This document shows positions 55,739-64,000 of a DNA stretch of 64,000 nucleotides, piece after piece. Source of the DNA: Gimesia maris (lineage in GTDB: Bacteria > Planctomycetota > Planctomycetia > Planctomycetales > Planctomycetaceae); contig NZ_CP042910.1 in assembly GCF_008298035.1 (NCBI RefSeq), positions 4,851,001 through 4,915,000 of the forward strand, written 5' to 3'. Each line of letters opens with the position of its first letter. The stretch's first letter is position 1. The position numbers were made by a program, and so were the translations under genes. The notes below the pieces were generated by a model. That model was given only the letters and a program-made list of their open reading frames with translations. It did not search any database and was not told the DNA's origin.

Positions 55739-56081
55739 AAAACAGGGTACTCAGAAAAAATCAGGCTGGCCCCTCAGGAAGAGAATCAAGCCGGAACGGG
55801 CTCTGGGATAAGGCAGGAACTATAACAGATCCAACATGCAGCGAATAGACCGGTTTTTCACTCATCTGTATTCGTTTCTTTGTCATAACCTGCTCGTATT
55901 TATCTATTTATGAATGTACAATCTTGATCAAAACTGCACGAATCAGGAAAACCTGCTTTTTCGAAGGCTAAGCGGCTGCTGACGCTGGAACTATAGCCGT
56001 TTTCGGAATAGCATCCTCAGTAACGAAGTGACAAGACTTCGCAAATTGAAATTGAATTGCAAAAGGATGAATTCTGCTCTT
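55739..56081. other. Divergent intergenic region before purQ
   Basis: 343 bases. A perfect 6-bp hairpin CGAAGT/ACTTCG (56025-56042) lies about 40 bases before the purQ ATG. No PurR-type box was recognised. No other frame is convincing. Confidence 0.35.
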
Positions 56082-56897
56082 ATGTCTACTCCTCCCAAAG
56101 TTTGTGTGTTACGTGCCCCTGGCACCAACTGCGATATCGAGACAGCACATGCATTTGATTTGTGTGGAGCCGAGTCCACCCGGATTCATCTCTTGAAACT
56201 CCTGAAAAATCCCAGCCAACTGAACGACTACCAGATACTCTGTCTCCCCGGCGGTTTCAGTTACGGGGACGATGTGGGTGCGGGCGTCATCTTTGCCAGC
56301 CATCTTCAGGGACAACTGGCTGATGTGATCGGGAACTTTCTGGCAGCAGATAAACTTGTTCTGGGGATCTGTAACGGGTTTCAGGTCTTGCTTAAAGCGG
56401 GAATCCTGCCTGGCGGTGCAGCAGGCTGGCCTCCTCAGGCTGACCAGTCCCGCGATGCCACCCTGACCTGGAACACAAATGGAAAATACACGTCACTCTG
56501 GGTCAACCTGGGAGTCGTGGCTCCTCAAAATGTGTTTCTGAAGGGAATCGATCAGATCGAACTTCCCATCGCCCACGCTGAAGGTCGCATTGCGGTCAAT
56601 GACCCTGCCATCATCGAAGGCTGGAAAGCCAATCAACAGATCGCCATGTGTTACCGGGACGCCGGGGACACGGAAACCATGCTCCAGGAAGAAATCCTGC
56701 CCTACCCTGTGAATCCGAATGGCTCTGCCTGTAACATTGCAGCCCTCAGTGATCCTGCAGGCCGTGTATTAGGTTTAATGCCGCACCCGGAACGGTTCCT
56801 GTTCGCCACACAGCATCCTCAGTGGACGCGCCTGGGACTCACTGGTGAAGGAGCCGGTATGCAACTCTTCCGCAATGCCGTTAACTACTTTGTATAA
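56082..56897 (+). CDS. purQ: Phosphoribosylformylglycinamidine synthase, glutamine amidotransferase subunit
   Basis: 271 residues from the ATG at 56082; upstream ATG (56067) and GTG (56028) are in frame, but AAAAGG touches the 56067 ATG, so the start is uncertain by 5-18 codons. It opens KVCVLRAPGTNCDIETAHAF. The oxyanion region is LCLPGGFSYGDDVGAGVIFA; the catalytic Cys is in LGICNGFQVLL; the His-Glu dyad is in MPHPERFLF. It supplies ammonia to PurL for purine synthesis. purL and purS are not adjacent. It is longer than the roughly 225-residue bacterial norm, mainly in the middle (SRDATLTWNTNGKYTSLWVNLG). Confidence 0.93.
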   Translation: MSTPPKVCVLRAPGTNCDIETAHAFDLCGAESTRIHLLKLLKNPSQLNDYQILCLPGGFSYGDDVGAGVIFASHLQGQLADVIGNFLAADKLVLGICNGFQVLLKAGILPGGAAGWPPQADQSRDATLTWNTNGKYTSLWVNLGVVAPQNVFLKGIDQIELPIAHAEGRIAVNDPAIIEGWKANQQIAMCYRDAGDTETMLQEEILPYPVNPNGSACNIAALSDPAGRVLGLMPHPERFLFATQHPQWTRLGLTGEGAGMQLFRNAVNYFV

Positions 56898-56934
56898 CCT
56901 GATACAATTCCCTGCTCGAATTCAGAGTTGGAAA

Positions 56935-58164
56935 TCAGTCTGTCAGGTTTAACAACAGATCATCGTCGACAAGCTCTCCCTTCGGGAGTTCTTTGATGGC
57001 CTGTAATACCCGCTGCACAACCTGTTCATTGGGTTCTTTCCCCAGTTCGTGCAGCCGATGCAATATCGCTTTTCGGCCGCTATGACGCCCGAGCACCAGT
57101 CGAATCCCGGTTTCACCCACTGTTTCCGGTCTGTACGGCAGATAAGTATCAGGATTCTTCAACAGGCCATCCTGGTGAATACCTGCTTCGGTCGCAAAGA
57201 TATTACTGCCGGCAACTGGTTTCATAGGTGACAGCGCAATCCCGGTCAGCTCTGCTACCAGTTTACAAAGTGGTGCCAGCTGAGAAACATCCAGTTGATG
57301 GGGACGCTGGTATTCTTCCTGGTGCAGATGCAGCGCCATTGCCACTTCTTCCAAAGCTGCATTTCCAGCCCGTTCACCGATTCCGTTAACCGTGCACTGC
57401 ACCACATTCGCTCCGGCATCAATACAGGCCAATGTGTTCGCCACCGCCAGTCCCAGATCATTATGAAAATGGACTGCCAGCAGCACGTTTTCAATACCGG
57501 GTACTTCATCCTGAATCCGACAGATAAAGTCCTGCGCTTTCCAAGGCGTCAGAATGCCCACTGTATCCGGAAAACCTATAGTGGTTGCACCGGCGGCGAT
57601 CGCTTCCCGGTAGACTTCGCATAAAAAATCCACTTCCGTGCGACTGGCGTCTTCTGGACTGAACGCCACAATGTCAAACTTCTCCGCTGCATACTGAATG
57701 CTGTCCACAATCAGTTTCAGTACTTCGGATTTACTTTTCTCCAGCTTGAACTGACGATGTAACGGGCTCGTACCACAAAACAGACTGACGCCGCGTTTGT
57801 GCGGGGGATTCCCTGCCAGCGCCTCATCAGCGGCATCCACATCACCTGGTAAAGTCCGACACAAAGCCGTTAGCACAGGCTTTTTGATCACCCCCACCAT
57901 ACTCTGGATGGCATCAATATCTGCCTGTGAGGAAGCTGGAAAGCCGGCATCCAGTGAGTGGACTCCCGCCGCTTCGAGGGCTTTCGCGATCTGCAGTTTT
58001 TCGATTGGATCCAGCGTCGCCCCTGGCATCTGTTCGCCATCGCGAAGTGTCGTGTCGCTGAACAGCACCGCTCCCGTGCGACGGTGATGCCTGATCACCG
58101 CCCGTTTGACCTTGTTCTTGATCTGCTTCTTGGCGCCGGAGAAAAACTGAAACATCAAATGCAT
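56935..58164 (-). CDS. 2-isopropylmalate/homocitrate synthase-type enzyme without regulatory domain
   Basis: 409 residues. It is an HMGL-like TIM barrel: [18 protein letters not shown] opens it, the metal-ligand motif is [10 protein letters not shown], and [19 protein letters not shown] and [13 protein letters not shown] follow. It condenses acetyl-CoA with a 2-oxo acid. LeuA proteins have about 510-570 residues and end in a leucine-binding LeuA_dimer domain. This one stops after the catalytic helices, so it should lack leucine feedback. It could be a homocitrate- or citramalate-type enzyme; the substrate cannot be fixed. The first Met is uncertain (58164 or 58155). Confidence 0.88.
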   Translation of the reverse strand: MHLMFQFFSGAKKQIKNKVKRAVIRHHRRTGAVLFSDTTLRDGEQMPGATLDPIEKLQIAKALEAAGVHSLDAGFPASSQADIDAIQSMVGVIKKPVLTALCRTLPGDVDAADEALAGNPPHKRGVSLFCGTSPLHRQFKLEKSKSEVLKLIVDSIQYAAEKFDIVAFSPEDASRTEVDFLCEVYREAIAAGATTIGFPDTVGILTPWKAQDFICRIQDEVPGIENVLLAVHFHNDLGLAVANTLACIDAGANVVQCTVNGIGERAGNAALEEVAMALHLHQEEYQRPHQLDVSQLAPLCKLVAELTGIALSPMKPVAGSNIFATEAGIHQDGLLKNPDTYLPYRPETVGETGIRLVLGRHSGRKAILHRLHELGKEPNEQVVQRVLQAIKELPKGELVDDDLLLNLTD

Positions 58165-58503
58165 CCATACAAAAGGAAGAGTCCTGAAATCGGAGTTGCC
58201 GCCGATTATAACTCCGTTTCACGTTTTATACAGTACTAGTTTTGATGTTCCAGATGGATTTCAAGCCACTCCTTTCCAATAACTCAAATTACACTTCTGT
58301 TTCGAAAAAGAGAGGCTCTGATCTAATGACAGTCATCAGTACTATATTCTATAATTCGCCCCCACCCTGTGCCATAAGTCGAACTGATAAAACCCGAATT
58401 GCACATTGAAGCAGTTGGCCCACCTGTCAGACAGGTCTACAATAACAGGCGCAGATTGATTACCAGACATGGAAGTTGACAGAGACCAAGGATCCGCCAG
58501 ATA
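58165..58503. other. Divergent intergenic region before the antiporter
   Basis: 339 bases with the spacer-palindrome promoter near its right end. No frame is convincing. Confidence 0.4.
58415..58443 (+). promoter_or_regulatory. Antiporter promoter with operator palindrome in the spacer
   Basis: TTGGCC (58415-58420) and TACAAT (58438-58443) are 17 bases apart. A perfect 15-base palindrome (ACCTGTC-A-GACAGGT, 58422-58436) fills the spacer, a typical repressor position. Confidence 0.55.
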
Positions 58504-60297
58504 ATGTTTTATCTCCCCTGCTGTAGTTTACTGCCAGAATTATTTCCTGTAATTGCTGTCTCAGATGGATCCATGTGGAAATCGCTGGCGAGCATTCTGC
58601 TCCTGCTGGGGGCAGCACTTCTGCTGGGAACTATCGCCGAACAACTGCGGCAAAGTGCGTTATTAGGATACATTGCAGCGGGAACACTGGTCGGACCAAA
58701 TTTACTTGGCTGGGTTTCTAACCAGAAAGACATCTTCGACCTCGCGGAACTGGGGGTGGCGCTCCTGCTGTTTGCCATTGGCCTCGAATTCTCACTCCCC
58801 CGCCTCCGCCGACTGGGACGTGTCCCGTTACTCGCAGGTACTCTGCAGGTGTTTTTTACACTGCTGGCAGGCGCAATGGTGACGGCATTCCTGGGATTCT
58901 CTATTGCTGAATCCCTTGCCGTCGGAGCAATGATTGCGCTCAGCAGTACCGCCTGCGTAGTTCGGATGTTAAATGATCGTGCAGAACTAGACTCGCCCCA
59001 TGGGCGAACAGCGTTAGGCATCCTGCTGGTTCAGGACATTGCCGTCATTCCCCTGATGCTGATTGTCACGGCTCTGCTCAATGGAGGAACCCCGGGCGAT
59101 GTCATTCTCCAGTTGGGACTTTCCCTGGTCCTGGCGGCTGTCTTTGTCATCGTGTTTTATGGACTGTTCAATTTTGTCCTGCCGCGCGTGCTCGAGCTTT
59201 CTTCTCTAAGACGAAATCGTGATTTTCCAATTCTCCTGGCAATGCTGATGGCCGCTGGGTCTGCCTGGTCGGCGCACCAGCTCGGGCTCAGTCCTGCGCT
59301 CGGAGCGTTTGTCGCCGGTGTTTTATTGGCGATCTCTCCATTTGCCACTCAAATCCGGGCCGATATTCAGCCACTGAAAACCGTTCTCGTTACCCTGTTT
59401 TTTGCAGCGGTCGGCATGTTCGCTGACCTGACCTGGATTGCCGGTCACCTCGGGCTCGTGCTGGCGGTGGTCGCTGCGATCGTCCTGGGTAAACTGATTA
59501 TCACATTCGGACTGGCTTACCTCTGTGGTCAACCATGGCAGTTTGCCCTGGGAACAGGACTCTGCCTGGCCCAGGTGGGAGAATTTTCGTTTGTGCTGGC
59601 AACCGTTGCCCACGGCGAACCGGGAGTCAGTATCCTCTCTGAATCCACCTTCCGCGCGATGATTGCTGCGACCATCGCAACTCTGTTGTTGACTCCCTAT
59701 TTGATCCAACTGGCTCCAAGAGCTGCTGTAATGATTCGCCGACTAACGCAACCCAATCCATTGCCTCCGGCCGACCAGGTAAATGCCAGTTCAGTTGAAA
59801 CAGAACCTGTTTCGAAAACGGATTCCGATTCCATTATCATTCTGGGTTTCGGACCTGCCGGACAACGGGTCGCCGGAGAACTGCTGCAGGTCGGTCTGAA
59901 GCAAATCGTCGTCATCGATTTGAACCACGAAAACCTCCAGATCGCCAGACAGTATGGACTGCAGGCACAAGTGGGAGATGCGACTCAGATCGAAGTACTG
60001 GAGCATGCGGGGCTTTACCGCGCGCGACTGGTGATTATCACCCTTCCCAGTCCAACAATATGTCGACAGATCATTCACCTGGTACGCCAGATGGCGCCGG
60101 GAACTTCTCTTTATGTTCGCTGCCGCTACCATCTGCATCACTGGCAACTTCTGGCAGCAGGTGCAGACGTGATTGTCGATGAGGAAGAACATGTGGGGGA
60201 ATGCCTGGCACAACAGTTCCTTGATTCATCACTCTATCAGTTAATGAGTAGATCCTCGCGCGAGACAGAGGAAAACAGGGACGGCCATTCTCCCTGA
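58504..60297 (+). CDS. KefB-like monovalent cation:proton antiporter (CPA2) with TrkA-N domain
   Basis: 597 residues (the ATG at 58573 is an alternative start nearer TM1). About 12 TM helices of the CPA2 family carry LGYIAAGTLVGPNLLG, LLFAIGLEFSLPRLRRLGR, ALSSTACVVRMLNDRAELDSPHGR, LLVQDIAVIPLM and LGAFVAGVLLAISPF. The cytosolic TrkA-N domain follows (IIILGFGPAGQRVAGELL, about 435 onward), binding a nucleotide through GxGxxG, with GDATQIEVLEHAGLYRARLVIITLP. It exchanges K+ or Na+ for H+. The glutathione-sensing KefC tail is not evident. The promoter has a palindromic operator; no regulator gene is adjacent. Confidence 0.93.
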   Translation: MFYLPCCSLLPELFPVIAVSDGSMWKSLASILLLLGAALLLGTIAEQLRQSALLGYIAAGTLVGPNLLGWVSNQKDIFDLAELGVALLLFAIGLEFSLPRLRRLGRVPLLAGTLQVFFTLLAGAMVTAFLGFSIAESLAVGAMIALSSTACVVRMLNDRAELDSPHGRTALGILLVQDIAVIPLMLIVTALLNGGTPGDVILQLGLSLVLAAVFVIVFYGLFNFVLPRVLELSSLRRNRDFPILLAMLMAAGSAWSAHQLGLSPALGAFVAGVLLAISPFATQIRADIQPLKTVLVTLFFAAVGMFADLTWIAGHLGLVLAVVAAIVLGKLIITFGLAYLCGQPWQFALGTGLCLAQVGEFSFVLATVAHGEPGVSILSESTFRAMIAATIATLLLTPYLIQLAPRAAVMIRRLTQPNPLPPADQVNASSVETEPVSKTDSDSIIILGFGPAGQRVAGELLQVGLKQIVVIDLNHENLQIARQYGLQAQVGDATQIEVLEHAGLYRARLVIITLPSPTICRQIIHLVRQMAPGTSLYVRCRYHLHHWQLLAAGADVIVDEEEHVGECLAQQFLDSSLYQLMSRSSRETEENRDGHSP

Positions 60298-60324
60298 GTT
60301 CTGGCTGGCTCTGCCTGACCAAAA

Positions 60325-60357
60325 CAGGCCCCTCTATCACAAAGATTGAGGGGCCTG
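60325..60357. terminator. Terminator between antiporter and Gfo/Idh/MocA gene
   Basis: CAGGCCCCTC (60325-60334) pairs perfectly with GAGGGGCCTG (60348-60357). The flank is TTTTGG on the minus strand and AT-rich on the plus strand, so it mainly suits the leftward gene but lies between two convergent genes. Confidence 0.8.
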
Positions 60358-60384
60358 ATCATAAATAATAGCGTCTGCAAAATC

Positions 60385-61842
60385 CTAAAGCTCGGCGGTA
60401 GTCGGAACCACGAATGGTTTACGATATTCGCGAGACAACATCGGATTTGCTGTGGAAGCCATGCCACCGGTAAAGGTTTCTGACTTGCTGTCCAGAGACA
60501 GTTTGGGGCCCATGCTGATTACGGTGTCATCCTGGTCAAGCTTGTTGTTGCCCAGGTGATCGCGGAATCGGCCCAGAGTTTCCAGGGCTTCACTGTCTCC
60601 CTTGAACTCGCCGGCAACTTCCTTCACAGGCATCTTTTCGCCAAGTTCGTAAGAGATGTTACCCAGATGGCATAGAGCACTGGAAACATGACCTTCTTCA
60701 ATATCTGCATTCAAATCACTGATTTTACGGCTGCGAACAGCATCCACAAAGTTCGCAAAGTGGTCTGCTGATCCAGAGAATTTCTTGATCAGTTTTCCAT
60801 CCAGGTCAAAGGCAGATGCACGGTTGTAGGAAGGAATCACAACGTAACCATCGGTTCCGTAGAAGATTACTCCTACTTTTGCACCACGGTAATCGTCGGT
60901 TTCCAGACCACGTACTTCGAAGACCAGTCGCTTGTCGCCAAACTGGTGAATACTGACCTGGGTATTCGCAACATCACCGGCATCGGTGTAACCTAAACGG
61001 CCACCATATGCCTGGACGCTGGAACCCACATTATCAACACCTAAACCCCAGCGGGCGACATCCATCTGGTGGATCCCCTGGTTACCCAGGTCACCGTTAC
61101 CAGTTGGCGTCTGCCAGTGCCAGTCGTAATGGAATCGCTGACGGGTCAATGGTGCCATCGGAGCAGGTCCGAGCCACAGATCATAATCAACGCTGGCAGG
61201 GACATCGTAGTTACCCTTTGGTCCGATTGATTTACGACGTTTGTAACACGTACCACGGGCCAGTTTGACTTCGCCAATACCCCCCGCTTTCACAAATTCA
61301 ACGGCGTCAATCAGACCGGGTTGAGAACGACACTGCGTTCCAGTCTGAACAATTTTATTGTGCTTGCGGGCAGCTTCCACAATGCGTCGACCTTCACTCA
61401 CGTTGTGACTGACAGGTTTTTCACAGTAAACATCTTTGCCAGCCTGAATGGCCCAGATCGCTCCCAGGGCATGCCAGTGGTTGGGAGTCGCGATGCTGAC
61501 GATGTCGATATCCTGATCGTCAAATGCTTTACGCAGGTCTTTGTAATAAGCTGGTTTTTTGTCTGTTTTCTTATAAACATTACCCACACCTTTCGTCATT
61601 CCGACGCTCTCGTCCGGATCCACGATGGCTACGATCTCGGTATCTTTCCGACCGGCGAAGGCATTCAGGTGAGACTGACCACGGCCATTCACACCCAGTA
61701 ATGCGACCCGCAGCTTTTCATTCGGGCTGCTGGACTGTGACTCGGCTGCTGACAGCTGAGGAATCGAAGTGCTCAAGGCGGCTGCACCAGCGGCAGCAAA
61801 CATCGATTGTTCAAGAAATTCGCGACGAGATTGTTGAGACAT
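60385..61842 (-). CDS. Tat-exported Gfo/Idh/MocA family oxidoreductase
   Basis: The ATG at 61842 has GAGGAG about 10 bases upstream and gives 485 residues; an upstream TTG is rejected. The twin-arginine signal is SRREFLEQSMFAAAGAAAL. The Rossmann fold reads LRVALLGVNGRGQSHLNAF. EKP is in DVYCEKPVSHNVSEG. The conserved NWHALGAIWAI and GNQGIHQMDVARWGLG are typical of planctomycete periplasmic members. A C-terminal region follows (EGHVSSALCHLGNISYELG). It would oxidise or reduce a sugar in the periplasm, with a tightly bound cofactor acquired before export. Transcribed alone. Confidence 0.92.
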   Translation of the reverse strand: MSQQSRREFLEQSMFAAAGAAALSTSIPQLSAAESQSSSPNEKLRVALLGVNGRGQSHLNAFAGRKDTEIVAIVDPDESVGMTKGVGNVYKKTDKKPAYYKDLRKAFDDQDIDIVSIATPNHWHALGAIWAIQAGKDVYCEKPVSHNVSEGRRIVEAARKHNKIVQTGTQCRSQPGLIDAVEFVKAGGIGEVKLARGTCYKRRKSIGPKGNYDVPASVDYDLWLGPAPMAPLTRQRFHYDWHWQTPTGNGDLGNQGIHQMDVARWGLGVDNVGSSVQAYGGRLGYTDAGDVANTQVSIHQFGDKRLVFEVRGLETDDYRGAKVGVIFYGTDGYVVIPSYNRASAFDLDGKLIKKFSGSADHFANFVDAVRSRKISDLNADIEEGHVSSALCHLGNISYELGEKMPVKEVAGEFKGDSEALETLGRFRDHLGNNKLDQDDTVISMGPKLSLDSKSETFTGGMASTANPMLSREYRKPFVVPTTAEL

Positions 61843-62152
61843 CTTCTTTTTTCTCCTCAATATATATTGTCAGAAAGGTAGGGTTGCACTGTGCACATAA
61901 TAAGGCGGGGTTGAAACAAGAACTTCTCTGTGTATTCTGAAAGGGAATCAGATCGTATAGATCCGATGAACGCACCTTTCGTAATTCTGTGTTTCAAAAT
62001 AAATTCTTAACACTCTTCATCAAAGTGTAACCGATGAAAGTACATATTTTCAAGGTTGATCCGAAAATCAGTGGTCAAACAGGCTTATTTTCTTTCTGAA
62101 TCAGAGCTTTTTCATCGATTGAATTAATCCGCAGATCCAACCCTCTCTACGC
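61843..62152. other. Intergenic region, 310 bases
   Basis: The AT-rich upstream region of the Gfo/Idh/MocA gene and the 3' side of the PIG-L gene. GATCGTATAGATC (near 61951) is a small palindrome. No frame and no clear promoter pair were seen. Confidence 0.3.
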
Positions 62153-62860
62153 TCATTCCGCAGACGTTAATGGTAGAAAACTTTGAATTCCGATCTCTTC
62201 CCGACTGGCAAAAGGTTCACCATATGCCCGATGAATCGTCCAGCCCCAGTAGCGTGCGCGGTCTCTGATGTCGTCCAAGACCGTCGGATGTTCCGTCGGA
62301 CGCCCCGTGAGCATCTGACTTTCATAACACTGAACTGCCTGCATTTTCTGATCAATATGCTCAGAAATATCAAAAACGAAGCTCGGTTTCGGGTGAATCC
62401 GCAGATGGATGCTCCAGAAGTAATACATTTGAGGCGGCCAATATCGCTCCCCCGGCATGTCCGTTTTGCTCAGCTTTGCCCAGAAGCGAGCCGCATCCAC
62501 CAGTTGGCTGGCTGAGACATGATCGGGATGCACATCTTCCCAGTACGGCCCCAGAATGATCCGCGGACGCTGTGTCCGAAAGACTATCGCCAGTTCACGC
62601 CGTGCCTCCAGGTTCGATTCCAGACTCCGGTTCGGCAGTCCCAGATTCGCGCGCCAGTCCAGATTCAGCACGGCCGTTGATGCTGCCGTCTCCTGCTCCC
62701 GAATCTCCGGGCTGCCATAAGGCGTTGGTTCACCGTTGGTTAATTCCACAACCCCTACTCGCATCCCCGCTGATTTACAGGCCAGAATCGTTCCCCCCAC
62801 ACTGATTTCCGCGTCATCGGGATGCGGAGCCACAACAAGTACATCTAAAGCAGAATCCAC
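62153..62860 (-). CDS. PIG-L/LmbE-family N-acetylglucosaminyl deacetylase (BshB1-like)
   Basis: 235 residues. The zinc and catalytic motifs are LVVAPHPDDAEISVGGTIL and EDVHPDHVSASQLVDAARFW. RANLGLPNRSL, QMYYFWSIHLRIHPKPSFVFDIS and KMQAVQCYESQ also fit the BshB1 branch, which deacetylates GlcNAc-malate in bacillithiol synthesis. No bshA or bshC is nearby, so the bacillithiol role is plausible, not shown. Cytoplasmic. The neighbours do not form an operon with it. Confidence 0.88.
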   Translation of the reverse strand: MDSALDVLVVAPHPDDAEISVGGTILACKSAGMRVGVVELTNGEPTPYGSPEIREQETAASTAVLNLDWRANLGLPNRSLESNLEARRELAIVFRTQRPRIILGPYWEDVHPDHVSASQLVDAARFWAKLSKTDMPGERYWPPQMYYFWSIHLRIHPKPSFVFDISEHIDQKMQAVQCYESQMLTGRPTEHPTVLDDIRDRARYWGWTIHRAYGEPFASREEIGIQSFLPLTSAE

Positions 62861-63074
62861 GTAAACTCCTTCATAGCAGGGATCAAAACCACCTGAGCCC
62901 CACCGCTACAAACAGGGGTAGACTCAGTTTTCAAAATCATTAAAATGCTGCACTCTCTCTCACGGGGATCTCCCCCCACTCAATAATTATCACATCCAAT
63001 CAGGTGACCATCAATCTTAACGGTTCAGGACCAGCTTGTCCTCATCCGGCGTAGATTGTATGGAGGAACATCTC

Positions 63075-63368
63075 ATGAAATCGTTGATTTTGACGTGTCT
63101 CGTCCTCTCTCCCGCGTTATTCTTCGTGACAGGCTGTAACGCCATCATGCAGCCTATCTCTGAACTGAACCGTGAAACCATGCGGGTCTTCAAACCCAAA
63201 CCATTCGATGCAGACTGGAGCGGTGAAGAAGAAATCGACCAGTGGAGCTACGTCGGCGATGAAGCACGCGGCGATCGCCCGAAAGAATCCGATCCCGATG
63301 GCTGGTGGCAGAAATATGTCATGAGCAATAAAGCCCGTAACATCGAGCGAAACCTGGGAATCGAATAG
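63075..63368 (+). CDS. Small predicted lipoprotein, 97 aa
   Basis: The ATG at 63075 has GGAGGAAC at ideal spacing. The signal MKSLILTCLVLSPALFFVTGC gives a lipobox (FVTGC). The mature part is acidic and Trp-rich (DADWSGEEEIDQWSYVGDEARGD, DGWWQKYVMSNKARNIERNLGIE). No family is recognised. It is well placed as a real gene by its ribosome site and lipobox. Confidence 0.8.
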   Translation: MKSLILTCLVLSPALFFVTGCNAIMQPISELNRETMRVFKPKPFDADWSGEEEIDQWSYVGDEARGDRPKESDPDGWWQKYVMSNKARNIERNLGIE

Positions 63369-63755
63369 TCCGCACTTCTGGAACACATCACATTTACCAT
63401 CGCCTCTCTCGATCTATGCTGCTCCGTTCCAATAGAACGGGAGACGCTTTCGTAAAACTGGATTCAGTTTAAATTCATTCATGAGCGGCATCTCCCGACA
63501 AATGGGGACATTTTCTTGCATCTGCTCACTCCGGAAGTTAATATATGAGGTGGCTTTAGAGCCTCCAACTTTATTTGAACTTACCTGCTGACTGTTTCTC
63601 AAACGGTCAGCTACCGTTGATCTTACAGACTGACGGACTGGTGTCACCAAACCTGAAATAGCAATGACGGAATCAGGCGACACTCTGATGCGAATCTGCA
63701 ATAGTGTCAACTCACCTGCGCACCGGCTTGCGTTCCTACCCGAAGGTGAATACCC
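63369..63755. other. Upstream region of the Planctomycete cytochrome c gene
   Basis: 387 bases. GCTGACTGTTT/AAACGGTCAGC (63587-63611) forms an 11-bp stem with one G-T pair and a 3-base loop. GTTC/GAAC near 63426-63438 is part of a bulged hairpin. The long minus-strand frame here is a shadow. No clear -35/-10 pair was picked. Confidence 0.4.
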
Positions 63756-64000
63756 ATGTTTGATCTCTCCCTGGGACGAATTCCTCAGGCAGGCCTCGCA
63801 TTCCTGCTCATCGCCGCTGCCACAGTGGTTTACGCGGAATCTCCCGCAGCAAAAGCACAAGAGAAGTCCGCCGCCAGCAGCGACATTGACTTCAATCGCG
63901 ACATCCGCCCCATTCTCTCCAAGAACTGTTTTCACTGTCACGGCCCTGATGAAGGCACCCGCGAAGCAGAACTCCGCCTCGATCAGCGTCCTGCCGCTAT
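63756..64000 (+). CDS. Planctomycete cytochrome c (PSCyt1) domain protein, 5' end only
   Basis: The right window edge cuts the gene after about 81 codons. The ATG has GAAGGTG 7 bases upstream. A signal peptide ([20 protein letters not shown]) leads [36 protein letters not shown], the start of the Planctomycete cytochrome C domain with the heme site Cys58-x-x-Cys61-His62. Complete members usually continue with DUF1549 and DUF1553 domains. This gene type is one of the clearest phylum markers in the window. Confidence 0.9.
   Translation, partial: MFDLSLGRIPQAGLAFLLIAAATVVYAESPAAKAQEKSAASSDIDFNRDIRPILSKNCFHCHGPDEGTREAELRLDQRPAA

Noticed and set aside
63414..63941. 175-codon minus-strand frame at the right end
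   Set aside because: Antisense to the start of the Planctomycete cytochrome c gene, whose signal peptide and CxxCH motif are clear.

Overview
The window looks like chromosomal DNA of a marine-type planctomycete, most like Gimesia/Planctomyces. The base composition is near 50% GC. Several gene families are typical of that phylum: a Planctomycete cytochrome c protein start (63756 onward), a TPR/FG-GAP/ASPIC-UnbV protein, Tat-exported Gfo/Idh/MocA oxidoreductases and TIM-barrel isomerases, a DUF1080/NPCBM-type secretome, short pilin-like proteins with a DEAGF signature, and an MfnB-type C1-cofactor enzyme. The genus is an inference; no 16S or marker search was possible. No insertion sequence, prophage, CRISPR array or integron was seen, and the region reads as core plus lineage-specific chromosome.

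Layout. 1-5.1 kb: a DUF481-type outer-membrane barrel protein (cut by the left edge), an unknown 228-aa protein and a 971-aa TPR/VCBS/ASPIC protein. 5.3-10.8 kb: a marR - membrane fusion protein - RND pump operon on the minus strand, with a clear promoter and operator-like palindrome. 10.9-14.3 kb: a SUMF1-like lipoprotein, an HD phosphohydrolase and a nucleoside deoxyribosyltransferase-like protein. 14.5-18.5 kb: a DUF2079 membrane protein and the ABC-F factor EttA. 18.5-21.6 kb: a secreted unknown, an oxidoreductase and two tandem pilin-like genes. 22.2-24 kb: tRNA-Gly(GCC) followed by trigger factor. 24.2-33.2 kb: an SGNH-like protein, a 2048-aa polytopic membrane protein and the GTPase TypA.

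33.5-38.2 kb: a D-aminoacylase-type amidohydrolase coupled to MfnB, running tail-to-tail into a pair of HtrA-like proteins. One HtrA has an intact His-Asp-Ser triad. The other has lost His and Ser and carries its PDZ domain inside the protease fold. 38.5-40.8 kb: rfbC-pdxA-histidine phosphatase. 40.8-44.4 kb: a pectate-lyase-like protein and a secreted FAD oxidoreductase with a golvesin-like tail. 44.7-49.9 kb: a stand-alone M41-like metalloprotease, a gamma-glutamylcyclotransferase-like protein, a hybrid histidine kinase with an eroded ATP site, a TauD-type dioxygenase and a DUF454 membrane protein. 50.2-55.7 kb: a Tat-exported sugar isomerase plus DUF2237, a PQQ-type sugar dehydrogenase and a secreted NPCBM / alpha-toroid / lipoprotein series. 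56-64 kb: purQ, a LeuA-like synthase without regulatory domain, a KefB-type antiporter, a Tat Gfo/Idh/MocA protein, a PIG-L deacetylase, a small lipoprotein and the start of a Planctomycete cytochrome c gene.

No single new multi-gene defence or secretion system is evident. The best leads are the active/pseudo HtrA pair with its spaced inverted repeat over the promoter, the hybrid kinase that seems unable to bind ATP normally, the tandem pilin-like genes, the giant membrane protein and an RND pump with extra membrane segments. Several start codons were moved downstream of the longest open frame, on ribosome-binding-site or signal-peptide evidence.
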